A DNA stretch of 64,000 bases from Flammula alnicola (GCA_015499995.1 JADNRV010000082.1:124001-188000), one strand, 5' to 3'; shown: positions 45,460 to 56,982, numbered from the stretch's first letter. Translations and numbers: made by a program. The notes: generated by a model not told the origin, from the sequence alone.

Positions 45460-46085
45460 ATGGTCATCATCGACCCCTCAGAAGAGCCCAACTCTCCTGA
45501 CGAGCGCTCTCCTCTCAAAACTGGACAGCTCAATCCGACGACACAGGCTGCAGCTGGAGCACCACCACCGCCATATGACGCCGCTGCCTCCCGAGAACCT
45601 CACCAATATCAATCTGTGACTGTGGTTCAGCACTCCTACGTTCCGGAACCTGTCGCACACCCTCGCACGGAAGGGCCCTTGAAACGGTTTATCAGAGCTT
45701 TCGCAGTCGCTCTGATAGTCCTCTTCCTATGGGGAATGTTTCTCGACAGCCTCGATATGCTTACGGGAAATAAAGGGGGTAAACGAAGAGGAGGTCGTAC
45801 ATATGAAGAGCGGATTACTCTCGTAAGTTGTTATCTCTCAGCATCCATTCATTCACGCCTCATAATAAGATGACTTTTCAACAGGAATGGCTCATACATG
45901 ACTGGTATAAAGCCTCGCCTACTAAGCATACGCCTTGTCCTTGTCAAGATGACAATATGTACGGGACACCAGGTCGCGTGTTACCTATCCAATATCCTCC
46001 GGTACTCCCGCAAGTTACAGAGACAACGTCGATACCTAAACTTTGCGCCACGAGGCGCTCGAAACCCACCACCTCGACCTCATGA
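45460..46085 (+). CDS. Membrane-anchored protein related in layout to the DUF7330-like array, possibly truncated
   Basis: Exons 45460-45822 and 45885-46085 give 187 residues. The N-terminus (MVIIDPSEEPNSPDERSPLK) leads into a Pro/Tyr segment (GAPPPPYDAAASREPHQYQS) and an anchor after basic residues (RFIRAFAVALIVLFLWGMFL), the same plan as the three genes at 35-42 kb. Downstream the TTN-repeat domain is missing; the exon instead ends in a Thr/Ser-rich stretch. A different frame stays open to 46443 but has no match either. It may be a truncated or decayed relative, or a gene whose later exons I could not model. Confidence 0.4.
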
Positions 46086-46656
46086 TACCAGTACGAATGC
46101 CCCACTTTTCGTTGAAACATTTAAGATTGTGAGATATTTTAACAGTCTGAAACCGTGCTCCATGCTTATGAGACTTTCTTCCTGGCAGTGTACTACCACC
46201 ACCTACTTGTCAGACCACTATTCCTTCCCTCAGGCTACCGTTCGGCCTTGGCCTGACTCGTCTACGCCATATTTATGTCTTTGCACCACCATTCACGTTA
46301 AGAGAAAGGGACTTCCGCGCAAAGTTCTTGACTTTAAGTACTGTGCGCGCTCCACGCCGTTTGTATATTATTGGCCAGATATCAATTCATTCTTGGCTTC
46401 CTTTGACCAATTTGCGATCGAATATCAAGCCATCTTATTGTAAGCAGCTAACAGCATTGTCTCATCAGGGTCCATACATATATCTTACGTTGCATTTCGC
46501 AGGATGCCGTTACTCGTCGGCCTGACAATTGCCTCAAGGTGGGAAAAGTCCAATTTAGTCGTCCACTGACGCGATGAAAGCTAGATTGACTTATCCTCAT
46601 CAGCACTTCCATCTGCTTCGAAACGTGTGGAGGCATTCCTCGTTCTTACCACCATC
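46086..46656. other. Region between the truncated membrane gene and a BTB gene
   Basis: An open plus-strand frame runs to 46443 and may hold unmodelled or decayed exons of the previous gene; otherwise it contains the BTB promoter. Confidence 0.35.
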
Positions 46657-47445
46657 ATGGCGCCCACAGGCAACAAGTCTTCTGCATCTACCTCGCCTGT
46701 CTCATCCACTTCAAGAGATGAAACATACTTCCTTGAATCTGTGTTCTTCAAAGTACGTCCGGCTTGTTTTCCTTGTACTTCCAGAACAACTGATGCGACG
46801 AGATGACATGGAGGTCGAAGATAGTATATTTCAAGTACCAAAGCATCATTTCGCCGCAAACGAAGTCTTCTCTATCACATTCACGCTTCCTCCTCCTGGA
46901 GGCACCAGTGTCGAGGGATCTTCCGAAGGCAACCCCTTCGAATTAGTGGGAATACTCAAGAAAGATTTCCAGGCTTTTTTGAGTGTTATATACCCCCTGT
47001 AAGTGATTTTGCCGTACAGTGGCAACGGCGTCTCATAACTTTAGACTGACTTCATTTTCTCGTTAGACAAGTCCCATTCGACTACGCAGATATCACCGTC
47101 GAACAATGGAGATCTGTCCTCGAGCTATCCCACATGTGGGATTTTCAGAGTCTTCGAGATCTTTCCATCCAGAAACTAGGCGCCCCCGGCAGTTTGGAAT
47201 CCATCACCAAGATTCAGCTTGGTGAAAAATACCATATATCGGAATGGTTCGTCTCCGGCTGCGTCGATCTGGTCATGCGAGATAAAGGTCCTCGCGCAAA
47301 TGAAGTCAATCAACTGGGAACGGAAATGGCAGTGCAACTCAGTGATTTGAGAGAAGAAAGGATTATTGCCCAGCTTCGAAGATACAGCTTCAATCCCCCA
47401 ACTCGCATACGAAAAGCATTCGAGTACGTTTTGGGTCCAGAATAG
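46657..47445 (+). CDS. BTB/POZ-domain protein
   Basis: Three exons (46657-46752, 46814-46998, 47067-47445) join in phase to 219 residues. Order: Ser/Thr-rich start (MAPTGNKSSASTSPVSSTSR), DETYFLESVFFKVEDSIFQV as the first BTB strand, PFELVGILKKDFQAFLSVIY, then the helical part SVLELSHMWDFQSLRDLSI, ITKIQLGEKYHISEWFVSG and a C-terminal helix ending RKAFEYVLGPE. It shares the plan of the broken BTB gene at 18.3 kb (FLSVLYP / FLSVIYP; MWEFKT / MWDFQS), so the two are probably paralogues. All splice sites are canonical and no frameshift is present. Confidence 0.85.
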
Positions 47446-47872
47446 AAGAATTCGTTGTGGTTGCTTGTCCAATAAGGTTCGTTACCAATATTTTATTCGT
47501 ACTAGTACGATTGTTTTGCTTGCTGTGATTTTTGTACGTTCTCCTTATATTGAAATCCTCATCACATATCCTCTCAAGCAATGAATGCTATTGAATATCA
47601 TTTTTAAAGAAATGCGAAGATTTGCTTGAGAAAGGCTCGAAGGATAATCTATCTGGAAAAAAAAGCATGACACTGAAAATTGAATGAACCTATTGCACTC
47701 TCCATTCCATACCTTCAACGACAAATTTTATCATATTTCAGGAACATATGGCTCCTTGAAGTCGGGTCGTTGTTCGCCCGACTGCAGTGAGAGCTCGAGG
47801 CCGTAAAGGCTTAATCAATGCCTAATCGGCAAGCCGCGTTGAAAAATCGCGCGTTGGATTATGTAATCCAAA
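47446..47872. other. Intergenic
   Basis: AT-rich 3' flank of the BTB gene and promoter of the next small gene. Nothing else seen. Confidence 0.5.
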
Positions 47873-48297
47873 ATGCACTTCAGCCCGTATTTCCCTCATG
47901 TCCTATATTCCGTAGCCCTCACCTCCATTTCCATCAACTTGGTGAGCCAACGGAAGAAGGCAGAAGATGAGAAATCCCGCGTACAAGCCCAAATATCAAT
48001 TTTGGAATCAATAAAGCAACAGCTACAGTCAAACAAGCCGCTTTCGACCGATGAACTGGAACGGCTGAAGAAGCTGGCACGAGCTTCGGCTGGCGATGCT
48101 GAGCTTGCGGCGGCGCCGAAGGAGGAAATTACTTGGGGTGATATCTTCGGTGGAAAGAAGCCCGTTGTTGCGGAGGATGAGGAGGTTAGCAAATGGGACA
48201 AGCAGGATCTGGAATCATGTGCGTCGTTGATCGTGTTGTCGGGCTTGTGGACATGGTCTGACTTTGTTTTGCAGTACGGAAAGAGATGTCCAAATAG
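47873..48297 (+). CDS. Small membrane-associated coiled-coil protein, uncharacterised
   Basis: Two exons (47873-48218, 48275-48297) give 122 residues ending LESLRKEMSK. The N-terminal ~25 residues (FPHVLYSVALTSISINLVSQ) form a weak membrane or targeting segment. A heptad-like coiled coil follows (RKKAEDEKSRVQAQISILES, then IKQQLQS and TDELERLKKLA), then a short conserved-looking acidic/aromatic piece (EEITWGDIFGGKK). The size and order suit a small mitochondrial or ER-membrane assembly factor, but I do not recognise a named family. Confidence 0.6.
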
Positions 48298-48982
48298 GAT
48301 TCTTAAAATTGAGCCGCACACTATTAACCTTGGGGACTTTATCAAATACATGAATCCATTCGAACGTTGACATTCCAAAAATGCAACAGACGTTGTCTCC
48401 GCGAGAAATGAACTAGGACAAGCCAAGGGGAAAATGGCCGGTTTAGATTTTCAGGGTCGAAGATTCAACCTTATGCTCGATGGCAATGATTCGGACACAG
48501 AAAACGGTAACTTCGTAATGTGCTCTCCTCGTTGTGTGTAAGCGAGAGGCCCTTCAGCCGGTAATCACATCACATCTGAATCATGCCTCGCACTCGCGCA
48601 AAATTCACAAGATAACAAATTTTACTGGGATGATATCGATACACGGGATAGGGGAAAGGATGCAGATCCGTGGTGTAGTATGTACAATTTTTGTTGCAAT
48701 TGCTACTCTATAAAGAAAGGCTAGAGGGTGTCCCTGGAATCCTAATCCCAATTTATAGGACTCGCATCCCCAAGCAACGAAGGGTTTTGACCTGCGTTAC
48801 TAGTCTGCCCAGTAGAGAAAGAGAAAAGAGACGAGGCCGAATCGCCATCGGCCCCAGTTGTCGCGTCAGCGGTGGTAGTGTCAAGAGCAACCAATGGCGG
48901 CTCGGCAGCAGGGCCAGTACCATTCCCCGTCGCCGACGCCCCGAAACCCTCATCTTCCTTTCTCTGGGCAGCGACAGCCGCC
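48298..48982. other. 3' region shared by two convergent genes; alternative frame of the next gene
   Basis: The minus strand from 48982 to 48742 stays open in a second frame of the BTB gene described next. The rest shows no features. Confidence 0.4.
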
Positions 48983-50144
48983 TCAGCTTCCACGCTTGCC
49001 GGGTTTGTTGTTTGTTTTATTTTGCTTTCCGGGCTTGATGGTGGGAGTGTCGGGACGAGAGGAGTCGCCAGCGTTGGAGTCGCCAGTTTTTTCGTCGCCT
49101 TTGTCGATTGTTGCACCGTTGGTGTCGCCTGTTTTCCCTTTTTTGTCGTGGGGGTTTTGGGTGCTGTCTCCTGGGTTGTGTGTATTGGTGGTGGCTGGCG
49201 GACCAGAGGGATGGCCGGTGGCTGGTTTAGGGGTTTCTTCTGTAGGAAAAGAAGGAAAAAACATGTTAGCGATAAATGGAAGACACTTGAGACGACATAT
49301 CGATACCAATGCACCTGTAGATTTGCCGTTGGTGGTGGCGTGCGCTTCGGAATCCGTACCAGGAGAGGCGATCTGGAAAAGTTCGCGGATGACCTCATGG
49401 AGATCCGCGCCGTGGATGGTGGGTGTCTGGGGACTTCGCGCACCGCTCGCCAATCGCGAAGATCGTGCTTCCTCGCGGCCACGGGCGATCATCAACGTGG
49501 TTTCCATACCCAGATCCATGCCTTCCGACAGGGACAGGGGCTCTTCACGCTCGCAGAGCGCAGCATATCCGGGGATGAGGAAGTTGCGGTCCACGTTGTT
49601 TTCATGGTACAACTTGATCCGCTGGACGTCCGGCATTTCCTTCTTCTCCAACTCCCGGATCGCCAGGCTCTTGACCTCGTCGAACGACCAGCGGTTTGCG
49701 AGGGCCAGGATTACCTCCCAATCCTCCACTGGTGCTTCGTATAACGAATACTTTCTGCAAATAAGCAGCACATCAATAATCGTACAATGCAATAGAGCTA
49801 CTGCACCCACGGATTGTAGAAAACCCAAAGGAAAGTAGCAAACTGATCTGCAGTTACGTTTTCCAGAATAATGGCGTTAGAATCGCCAGAGCCTTGCAGG
49901 GGCGAACCAGCAGACAGAGGTGTCGCTAGTTTGGTAGAGAAGAACTTGGACTCCCGTTCAAAGAAATATCTATGAACCTTGAATTGGATGTGGTCGACCT
50001 AGTAGGCAATAATTTGTTGAGATAGCTTTGAACACAGAACATAAAGTAGCGACGTACGAGAATGAATAAATCGCCACCGGAGATATAGTATGTTTCATGC
50101 CGGGTCAGCGTCAAGAAGCTCGAATCCGGGTTCGAGGTGGCCAT
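48983..50144 (-). CDS. BTB/POZ-domain protein with a long low-complexity tail
   Basis: Four exons. Exon 1 starts MATSNPDSSFLTLTRHETYY. Exon 2 has HIQFKVHRYFFERESKFFST and TADQFATFLWVFYNP (BTB core). Exon 3 continues KYSLYEAPVEDWEVILALAN, RWSFDEVKSLAIRELEKKE and the helical REEPLSLSEGMDLGMETTLM. The last exon, read in the spliced phase, is a Thr/Lys/Asp-rich tail ending KPGKRGS at 48983. The other frame of the same stretch is also open for about 165 codons (to 48742, ending ASPINWD) and is equally protein-like, so the true C-terminus is uncertain. It is a clear paralogue of the gene at 51.1-52.1 kb (WVFYNPKYSLYEA shared). Confidence 0.75.
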
Positions 50145-51146
50145 TGGGACCACGTCTTGCAAGAGACGTTAGAGAACAGGAGGGGCGCGGGGGATTGGAG
50201 AACAAATATCGATGGAAAGCTCTGCTTTTTCAGTCAGGGTGAACAACACGTGTATAAAACACGTTGTCGATGTTCGCACTATCCCAGACCCTCATATTTT
50301 GTTCCGATCGACATGAGGCGTTTGGTTAGGCGGCGGCGGTAACTTTTGGGGCAGGGCAAGTCACGATGTTCGGCGATATGAGCCAATCGTACACTTCGCC
50401 CATTGTTGTGCTGTATAACTGCCGTCGCATTGTCCTGAACTTTGAGGTAATACAGGCCATTGTGGGAGACAGCGAGCTCGGCGAGGAAGAAGAACCTGAT
50501 TGTTTTTGTCAGAGCGGAGCTCGCCAACAGCTTCCGGGCCGGCAAATGTACGTTTTTTTATGAAATTGGCGCGCACGCAGGAGATTGTTCCTCCGACATT
50601 CTCCTATGATGACTCCCTGGGTCGGATAACCAGGGAACCTGCAGTTGCTTGCAGGTCGACTACGTATGTATGTAGACCACCTCACTTTGCCTGACAGATG
50701 CACAGTCTGACAGGCGTTATTGAAGGAAGCATCGGAATCGTACATGTGGGAGTGCTATGATAATCAATCTCTTCTATACTGAGGGAGCCCTAAGAGATCG
50801 ATGTAGCTTTTTCGCTGAACCAAGTAGGTCTATCCGTGTTGCCGAAAATCCTTGCAGTAAGTAAATGTCCTGAACGATCCTAGTCGACGCAGCATGCAAC
50901 TCGAGGCCCCAACTAAGGCCAACTGGCAATGAAGCATATCGAACAGGGGTTGCTGGTGTTGCCGGCCTAGGCTTCTGCAGACAACGAGAGATGTCCAATA
51001 CAGCCACACTATAACATTGCTATGATACATTTATTTACAATAAGTCAAACTCATGCTAAGAGTCGTGCGTGAGTTTCTCAAGAAATTGTGGTCATTGTCG
51101 CTTATACTATTCATCCTGAGTCATAGAAGAAATTAGAAAACTTTGT
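50145..51146. other. 1 kb intergenic region
   Basis: Promoter of the previous BTB gene and 3' flank of the next. Overlapping short frames on both strands (50279-50745) have no recognisable content. Confidence 0.45.
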
Positions 51147-52132
51147 CTACGACGAGAGAAGAGAAATGTCACCTCTTCCGCGACCGCCCTTTCTGGACCC
51201 TCGAGGTTGATTGAGCTGGTTGACGTGGTTGGCCGCTGGAGAAACAGGCACGAAATAATCAGAACAACACCTACGTTGAAGACGTGCAGAACTACTCACT
51301 TGATTCAGGGAATGCTGCTGCGTTCTCCTCTCTGAACCGGGCAGTCGCCCCTTCCTCAAGGCCCATCTGCGATTCAAGAGCCCTGAAAACGTCGCCTTCT
51401 TCCAGACCCTCAGGTAAGGGGCTCCGGCCCTCGTAGGAAGGATTAGCGCGAAGTCGTTCGCGAGCGTTATTGACGAGGACTGTGGCTTCGATGCCCAGGA
51501 TCTGGGCCTCATCAAGGTTGAGCGGGTGATCGCGTCTGCAGAGTTCCGCGTACAGAGGCACGAGATGCCTTTGGTCAACTTTATACTTTTGGTATAGAGC
51601 CATCTTCGTAACGAGGTCCAAATCTTTTTTCTTGTGCAACTCTCGCACGGCGAGCTCTTTGACTTCATTGAAGTCCCACTTGTCCGCTAAGTTTAGGATG
51701 CAATTCCAGTCGTCGATGCTGGCTTCATATAGGGAATATTTTCTATTGAAAAGTGAGTATCTGGAGGATAGAAAAGAAGATGTACATAGACGCACGGGTT
51801 GTAAAAAACCCATAACAATTTCTCAAACTCCTCCGGAGTCACGTTCTCCAGTATAATTGGGTCGATATCGTTCGTTCCCTCCCTGACGTCTCCCGGAGAG
51901 GCCGGGTTAAGTCTTTTGTTGAATATAGGTGACTCTCTTGAAAAAAAGTACCCATGGACGCGAAAAAGCGTCCTCTCTGCCTAGAAGAACGAAAGAACAG
52001 GCGGTCAGGTACGGCACATGCAAATACGTGTCAAGCTGGTTTGCGTACTACAATGTGGAGGTCCGCGCCGTCGATGTAGTACTTGGAATGATGGTCAAGA
52101 AGGGAAATATTGTTATTTCGAGAATGCGACAT
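51147..52132 (-). CDS. BTB/POZ-domain protein with RG-rich C-terminus
   Basis: Four exons in phase. Exon 1 (start 52132) gives MSHSRNNNISLLDHHSKYYI; exon 2 AERTLFRVHGYFFSRESPIF and TPEEFEKLLWVFYNP; exon 3 KYSLYEASIDDWNCILNLAD, KWDFNEVKELAVRELHKKK, HLVPLYAELCRRDHPLNLDE and a helix-rich end; exon 4 ANHVNQLNQPRGSRKGGRGR followed by GDISLLSS. The RG-rich tail could bind RNA or be methylated; that is an inference. Head-to-tail neighbour and paralogue of the gene at 49-50 kb, with the same intron positions. The start was chosen by alignment with that paralogue. Confidence 0.82.
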
Positions 52133-52645
52133 CGTATGAGAGCAAGAGGGGTGCGTCGAGTCGGATAAGGAGGTGAACGTGTGACGGCAAGGGGGATAAG
52201 TAGAATGCCTTTCGTGCGAAGTCGGTGAGGGGTGATAAGGGTATCCGAAAGAGAGGAAGATATCGACATCAGGCCGATGTGGGATATATTAGCGACGCCG
52301 CGACGTTGGTTCCTACACGTGTTGAGAGTATTTTCAAACAATGGGGACGATGAAAGTTGGGCGCTTCGAAGTTGTTTGCGACTGTTGAATATTGAATATT
52401 GAATAACCTTTTCTTCTGACCTCGATTCGCGGAAAATAGTCAAGATTCGAATTCCGCGCTCTTCCTTCCTTTTGTTAAGAACATTCTTTGTTGGGGAAAT
52501 TTTACAGGAGCAAGTAGGGCCAAGGACCGCAGAAGGGCGGGAAACCTACCTCGTGTTGTCCACATGTTCGGCAAACCTATAAGTTTAGACATTCTTTTTT
52601 GCAGGCGTTCTCAAACACCGAGGGCGAATTACCTATAAGTATTTC
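52133..52645. other. Promoter of the BTB gene and left flank of the repeat island
   Basis: No coding sequence. The repeat element described next begins near 52650. Confidence 0.45.
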
Positions 52646-52649
52646 TGGT

Positions 52650-54600
52650 ATTTTTTCACGTCACTGTACTCACTGCGTTTGTGGCGAAATATAGACGCCC
52701 TCTATTTAGGTATCTATGAGGCACCAATCGCGGAAATAGTGGCCGACTATTTTTGGAATAAGGGCACCTCTTAGTGATGGGCACGGGTATCGACACCCGT
52801 GCGGGTTTGCGGGTACGGGTCTAGTGACTAGGTCTAGCGGGTACGGGTGCGGGTGGGAATTGAGTCACCCTCAGGCAAACCCGTACCCATGAGCCGGGTC
52901 ACGGGTTTTCGGCCGGCACACGGAAAACTCCGAAATGTGTGTCAAAAATGTTCTTTAGTTACCAGAATAGTTAATTATGTAATGTAGTTTGATAAAATTT
53001 ATTCTAATTCAATTCAACATTGTTACAATAGCACAAGTTCTCACGACGTCCCCATCAAACCCGCACGGGTTTCTGTACCCACGGGTCACCTGCAAACCCG
53101 CACCTGCAAGCACGGGATCCCGTACCCGTGGCCATGGGTGCGGGTTTTGGCGGGTACGGGTGCGGGTCGACAAAAATTCGCCCGTGGGTTACCCGTGCCC
53201 ATCACTAGCACCTCTATTATGCCGTTTATTGGTAAGACATTGGGGCCTAAATAGTGCCCTCCATAGGTCAATCATAGGATGTTGTATAGAGGCCCACCAT
53301 ATATCACCAGTGAAGGTCTTTATATATTCTATGCCGTAGCAATAGTGGGCACCATTGGGCCACTATTTATTACCTTACAATTTAGAAAACCAGACAGATC
53401 CTCGATATATGGAATGAGATCACATTGAACATTGATAACTACATATGTTAACGTAAAACATTATGCTTCGCTAATGCTAGGTAACATACACAGGAGGAAA
53501 CTCCTCTCCCAGCACCTAGTGGTTCGCCTCCAGCGGGAACGATCTACCTTGCGAGGCTCACCTTGCCTGTACAGACAGCCGTTTCATCCTTCCATTTTCC
53601 CTTGGCTGGGCAGCACACAGTCCCTGCTCAGTGCGTCGTACATCTCCGCCATCTCCTCAGTGCTTGGTGCTGTGGATGCTGAGGTTGAGCAGGGTGTGCA
53701 CCAGGCTGGTTGGCGTGCATGATGACTGACACCCTGTGAGTGGGCGGGGGATATCAAGGCTGCGAGCTCAGGTGGGGTAGTCTGCGAAGATATATGACGG
53801 GGACAAGACGATGTCAGTAACGATTTAAGTGGGCTACAGGTTCCGCATCTATGATACCACCTACGCCTTCTTGAATCTTGATGCAGGTACGATGAGATTC
53901 TAGGTCCTAAAGACAGCGTCAAGAAAGGTAGCACTTCATTAATAATTGGAAAAACACATACCATATGGCCTGCTACATATATTGCCCTGGTTGAATCATA
54001 GAACAATGATATCTAGGGTGAGAAATAAGAGTGTCCTCGACAGTGAAAGGAGAACGAACCTCACTGTCATGAACTGTCCTTGCAAAATGGTTAGCTATCC
54101 GCGCATGTCTAACGTCATTGTGTGCCGGGGGTGTACTGAGTAGCAGAAGAGATTAGGGAGAGATCATGGAAGGAAGGAAGGAAGGAAGAAGGCGGGCAAA
54201 AAAAGTTCACATGCGCAGAATCGGAGTTTGAATGGACTTCGTTCGTTTCAAAACTTCGTCGGAAAAATAAGTGGTACTGGTGATGCCCTATAGGTATGAT
54301 TTTTCATCAATAGTAGCTATAGTAGTATATTGTAGATGCTTTTTGGGTACCCTCTACTGGTCCGAAATAGTATCCCTCTATTTTTGACCTTCGGAGGCCG
54401 CTATCTCTACGATTCATTCCAAATAGTGGCCATTTTACCTCAGAAATAGTGAAGTCACTATCGTTCACTGAAAGCATCCCTCTATTTGTTACAATCAGTA
54501 CAATCTAGCTATCTATAAGTACGATACATGACTTATCGTACCTATAGACAGCCCCTTATATTTGGGGCAAAACGCAGTGACTCCATTCGTACTTTTTTTT
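52650..54600. mobile_element. Degraded ~2 kb terminal-inverted-repeat element (tentative)
   Basis: The left end (52670-52720: CACTGCGTTTGTGGCGAAAT...) resembles the reverse complement of the right end (54530-54580: CACTGCGTTTTGCCCCAAAT...) over about 50 nt at roughly 70% identity. Short motifs recur near both ends: CCCTCTATTT (52699, ~54374, ~54479) and AAATAGTG (52735, ~53249, ~54420, ~54442). Clustered subterminal motifs are typical of DNA transposons. The interior has no transposase I can recognise. A hAT-type MITE is inserted in the left half. The exact ends and target duplication were not found. Confidence 0.4.
52772..53207. mobile_element. hAT-type MITE 1 (436 bp)
   Basis: Perfect 18-bp terminal inverted repeats TAGTGATGGGCACGGGTA and an exact 8-bp target duplication GCACCTCT (52764-52771 and 53208-53215). 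Both are the signature of hAT transposons. The ends are rich in CGGGT/ACCCG repeats, the centre is AT-rich, and no transposase is encoded, so it is non-autonomous. Confidence 0.92.
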
Positions 54601-54724
54601 TGGGAGGTCTGATCGGGCGTGTGGGTCCCCGCAATTCTGACAGATCTCACGAAGTTTAAATTGGCATGAGACTGAGCACACCTACTCACTGCGGCCGTGC
54701 TCTATTGGGCACAATCCTCACAGG
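53208..54724. other. Remainder of the repeat island
   Basis: Contains the inner and right parts of the TIR element, a GGAA microsatellite near 54168-54190, and a 140-codon minus-strand frame (53584-54006) without recognisable domains. Confidence 0.4.
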
Positions 54725-55363
54725 TAGTGATGTGCCGGCTCCGGCTTGGCCTGAAAGCCCCGGCTTTGGCCCGGCTTTAGGCGGCTCAGGCTTGGTCAAA
54801 TCACGAGCCGGGCCAAAAGCCGGAAATCAGGCTTGGCCCGGCCCGGCTTTGGCTCAAGCCGGGGCTTTGCTGACAAATTAGCTAAAACATAATATAATAA
54901 AAATATTTTGATATCTACACGTAGATGCAACTCTAAAGTACATATTTAACTAATATACGGGTGCCTAAGGCATGTTGTCAACGTGCAATACCACCTGTTT
55001 TCGCACCCAAAATGAACATTGATGGTATTTCAAACTCAGCCGGACTTGTCCGTCAATGCATGGCCACATTACCACACGATCAAGTCGTCATCAAACTGAC
55101 TTTAAAACTATTATTAGACCAAACTTTCGTGAAAGTACAGTACAAAAGTAAGTTTTGGTTACTCAAAGGTCAATTTTTCTCCGTTTAAATTCAACAAAAA
55201 TCCTGCAGAAAGCCCCGGCCTGGGCCGACGGCTCGGGCTTTTCAAAACTTCAGGCCGGGCCAAAGCCGGCTCCAGGCCAATACCTTTGGCCCGGCTTGGC
55301 CCGGCTTCTTTGGGCCCGGCTTGGCTCGGCTTCTGGCCTCAGGCCGGAGCCGGCACATCACTA
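54725..55363. mobile_element. hAT-type MITE 2 (639 bp)
   Basis: Terminal inverted repeats begin TAGTGATGTGCCGGCTCCGG at both ends. Flanking 8-mers are CTCACAGG (54717-54724) and CTCACGAG (55364-55371), an imperfect 8-bp duplication. The arms are full of CCGGCTT/AAGCCGG repeats around an AT-rich centre. No transposase gene. Same TAGTGATG terminus as MITE 1 but unrelated interior. Confidence 0.85.
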
Positions 55364-55667
55364 CTCACGAGGCCTTGTGGTTCCTTGTAATCTTTATAAA
55401 TCTCCGTGAGACAGACGTTAATTCATGGCAGTGGCGCTCTTGGACAGAACAATCATATTTTTATTTCGGGGCTAAAGTTGGTAAAGGTCTAACACCTTAA
55501 AAGTCACTCGGGCACATGAAACTCGACACGAGTGAAGGATAGTAATCATTGAAATAATGATGCACACTCTTTTATACGCGAAATTTGAGGCAGAATAGGC
55601 CAGATAGGCTCGAGATGACAGGTTTTCAAGCTTCAAGTTTAGGCCCATGACTCGGAATTCAGGATGC

Positions 55668-56982
55668 TCAAAGTCTAACAGTGTCCTTCAATTCTTCAGC
55701 GAACGGGTAGTCGACATAACCAATTTCTGTTCCTTTTTGGATCCCAGGAACATAGAAAGTTCGTCTGTCGGGTGGTGTAAGAGCTATATCGTACTTGAGA
55801 CGCGCTGGAAGATCGGGCTGAGCGCGAGAAATAAGATATTCAATGAAGTTTTGGATATAGAAGAAATCTAGTACTTACGTTCGAGATGTAAAGCCTTCCG
55901 AATGCGATCAAAACACCTTCCTTCTCCGCTCGGTCGATAGCAGACTGTCTCGTAAATCCTCCAGCGGTAATGAGTGGCCTCGGGGCCCAGATCTTGCGAA
56001 TGAAGTCGTTCGACTCAGTGAGTCGATCGTTATGCTCCTCTGCATCAGTAGCCCCAGAGATACGGGGCTCGACAAGGTGAAGGTATGCAAGTTGGGGATA
56101 TGCGTTCTTGAGAGACTGGACCAAATGCGCGAACTGAGGAATAGGATTTTCCATTCCCATATCTATACAGAGGAAATGTAAGCATCTTCAGATAGAAATG
56201 GTACCACTCCGTAAAGACTGACCCAACGCTGTATTCCACGGACTCAGACGAACAGCCGTTCTGTTCTCTCCGATTGCCGTCACCACTGCATCGACAACGT
56301 CCAATGCGAACTTGTTCCGCCCTTCTATGCTTCCACCGTACTCATCACTGCGCTGATTGCTGACATCTTGGATGAACTGGTCAACGAGGTACCCATTTGC
56401 AAAGTGAAGCTCGACGCCGTCCAATCCCGCCCCATCTATAGCATTCTTCGCCGCCTGTGCGAACCACTCGACGTAGTCATGAATCTCGAAAATGGTCAAT
56501 TCTCTGGGGACGTTCCGGCCTGTAATCGGGATGGGCGAAGGACCAACAAGTTGCAGACCATCCGACTCAAGCAAGGAAAACTCAGCGGCTCTGCCCATAC
56601 CGCGGAGCTGCATGAACATGAAGGACCCCTTGGCATGCACGCTGTCAACGATCTATCGCACGTTTCTATGTCAGAAATGGAGTGCAGGCATCTGAATAAC
56701 TGAAAACAAAAACACCTCTTTCCACGCTTTCATCTGCTCCAGATTCCAGATTCCGGGAGTATTGGGACGCCCTCCTGCTTGCGGCGATATGAGCGTCGAC
56801 TCTGCGATGAGCAGCGTTCCAGGAAGCGACGCTCGCTGCGAATAGTAAGTTTTGACAAGCGAAACGATGGGCACGTTGTCCGTCGGTGTTGCCTTGAATC
56901 GCGTCAGAGGAGCGAGCACAACGCGGTGCTCTAACTTGACCGTCCCGATCATGATGGGCGTAAATAATTTCGAGGACGACAT
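55668..56982 (-). CDS. Old-yellow-enzyme family NAD(P)H:flavin oxidoreductase
   Basis: Four exons (56982-56716, 56652-56223, 56162-55879, 55817-55668) join in phase to 376 residues, the usual OYE length. Landmarks in order: LFTPIMIGTVKLEHRVVLAP (FMN-binding start), GGRPNTPGIW, FMQLRGMGRAAEFSL, VPRELTIFEIHDYVEWFAQA, the active-site GVELHFANGYLVDQF (His and Asn that bind the substrate oxygen, and the nearby Tyr proton donor), QRSDEYGGSIEGR, and GGFTRQSAIDRAEKEGVL with FGRLYISN (phosphate-binding loop). The family reduces activated C=C bonds using FMN. Which substrate is used cannot be told. No secondary-metabolite cluster genes are adjacent, so a detoxification role is as likely as a biosynthetic one. 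Confidence 0.93.

Noticed and set aside
48872..49838. Two long overlapping plus-strand frames
   Set aside because: They lie opposite the BTB gene whose spliced minus-strand reading contains the BTB motifs; the plus-strand frames have none.
52790..53180. CRISPR-like array of CGGGTACGGGT repeats
   Set aside because: Irregular spacing inside a MITE with TIRs and target duplication; eukaryotic context.
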